Source: Cytobacillus depressus (GTDB lineage: Bacteria > Bacillota > Bacilli > Bacillales > Cytobacillaceae). From it: a DNA stretch of 40,966 nucleotides. The stretch is from contig NZ_WBOS01000027.1 of assembly GCF_008923245.1 (NCBI RefSeq), positions 1 to 40,966 on the forward strand, read 5' to 3'. The position numbers and the translations under genes are program-made. Under the pieces are notes generated by a model that ran no database searches, was not told the DNA's origin, and worked only from the letters and a program-made list of their open reading frames with translations. Positions 40,791-40,966 of the stretch are shown here, one piece after another (position 1 is the first letter of the stretch; each line of letters starts with the position of its first letter).

Positions 40791-40966
40791 CCCATGAACG
40801 TTTTATAGTGGGTGTTTTACTTGGGGCCTCGCAAAAACGCGTACCATGAACACTTCATAGTCGCCGTTTTGACTGGGGACTCGCGAAAACGAGTACCATG
40901 AACACTTCATAGTCACCGTTTTGACTGAGGACTCGCGAAAACGCGTACCATGAACACTTCATAGTT
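40791..40966. repeat. Tandem repeat array, 52-bp unit, at least 3.4 copies (continues past the window)
   Basis: Units start at 40791, 40843, 40895 and 40947, each exactly 52 bp. They begin ACCATGAACACTTCATAGT (first copy CCCATGAACG) and end CGCGAAAACGCGT or CGCGAAAACGAGT, with the palindrome ACGCGT or a variant at the junction. Copies 2 and 3 differ at only a few bases; the first copy is more diverged. The last is cut by the window end. Confidence 0.92.

Noticed and set aside
40791..40966. CRISPR array at the window end
   Set aside because: Units are contiguous and nearly identical over the full 52 bp, without spacers.

Overview
The window comes from the chromosome of a low-GC, spore-forming Bacillaceae bacterium. 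From 1 to about 20700 the gene order follows the Bacillus subtilis ddl-murF-cshA-ydbST-ydcA-acpS-ydcC-alr-ndoAI-ndoA-(rsb)-sigB-tex-cmpA-ydcK-tRNA segment, read here mostly on the minus strand. A spore cortex gene (cmpA), a SigB operon and an exosporium-type gene with a SigK-like promoter support a spore former. I place it outside B. subtilis itself because the SigB operon is reduced and the accessory loci differ; the exact genus is not determinable from the sequence alone.

Layout. 1-1361: minus-strand tRNA-rRNA operon (promoter, 11 tRNAs, start of 16S). The tRNA-Leu(GAG) gene carries an empty ICEBs1-type attachment core. 1765-4804: ydcK, cmpA (37 codons, plus strand), tex. 4944-6586: rsbV-rsbW-sigB with its own SigB-type promoter, lacking rsbR/S/T/U and rsbX. 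6798-10971: ndoA toxin, ndoAI antitoxin, alr, ydcC, acpS. 11330-14440: rhomboid protease, ydbT/ydbS PH-domain proteins, a VOC-fold protein. 14505-20684: cshA, a hydrolase, murF, ddl.

21006-27449 is an uncharacterised operon: lipoprotein binding protein, cytoplasmic alkaline-phosphatase-superfamily enzyme, two permeases, ATPase, DeoR-type regulator and PHP-type phosphoesterase. I infer that it imports a phosphorus-containing organic compound and dephosphorylates it in the cytoplasm. Two inverted repeats sharing TTTGTA/TACAAA half-sites lie upstream. 27723-29070 has a small secreted or membrane protein, a YxcD-like protein and an exosporium protein C-like gene.

29194-40751 is a cobalamin uptake and salvage operon on the minus strand. 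A SigA-type promoter, a cobalamin riboswitch and a terminator precede btuF, btuC, a btuD-cbiZ fusion, cbiB, cobD, cobU, a shortened cobQ, cobS, cobC, a divergent cobU paralogue, pduO, cblT, cblS and a second histidine phosphatase. Together these would import corrinoids, cleave the lower loop with CbiZ, adenosylate, and rebuild cobalamin with alpha-ribazole taken up by CblT and phosphorylated by CblS. No corrin-ring synthesis genes are present in the window.

Intergenic DNA is rich in repeats: three tandem arrays with about 52-bp units (1526-1710, 16321-16728, 40791-end), and several hairpin elements (7582-7782, 11032-11240, 16239-16316, 19373-19597, 25426-25511, 40300-40416), some related to each other and carrying compensatory base changes.
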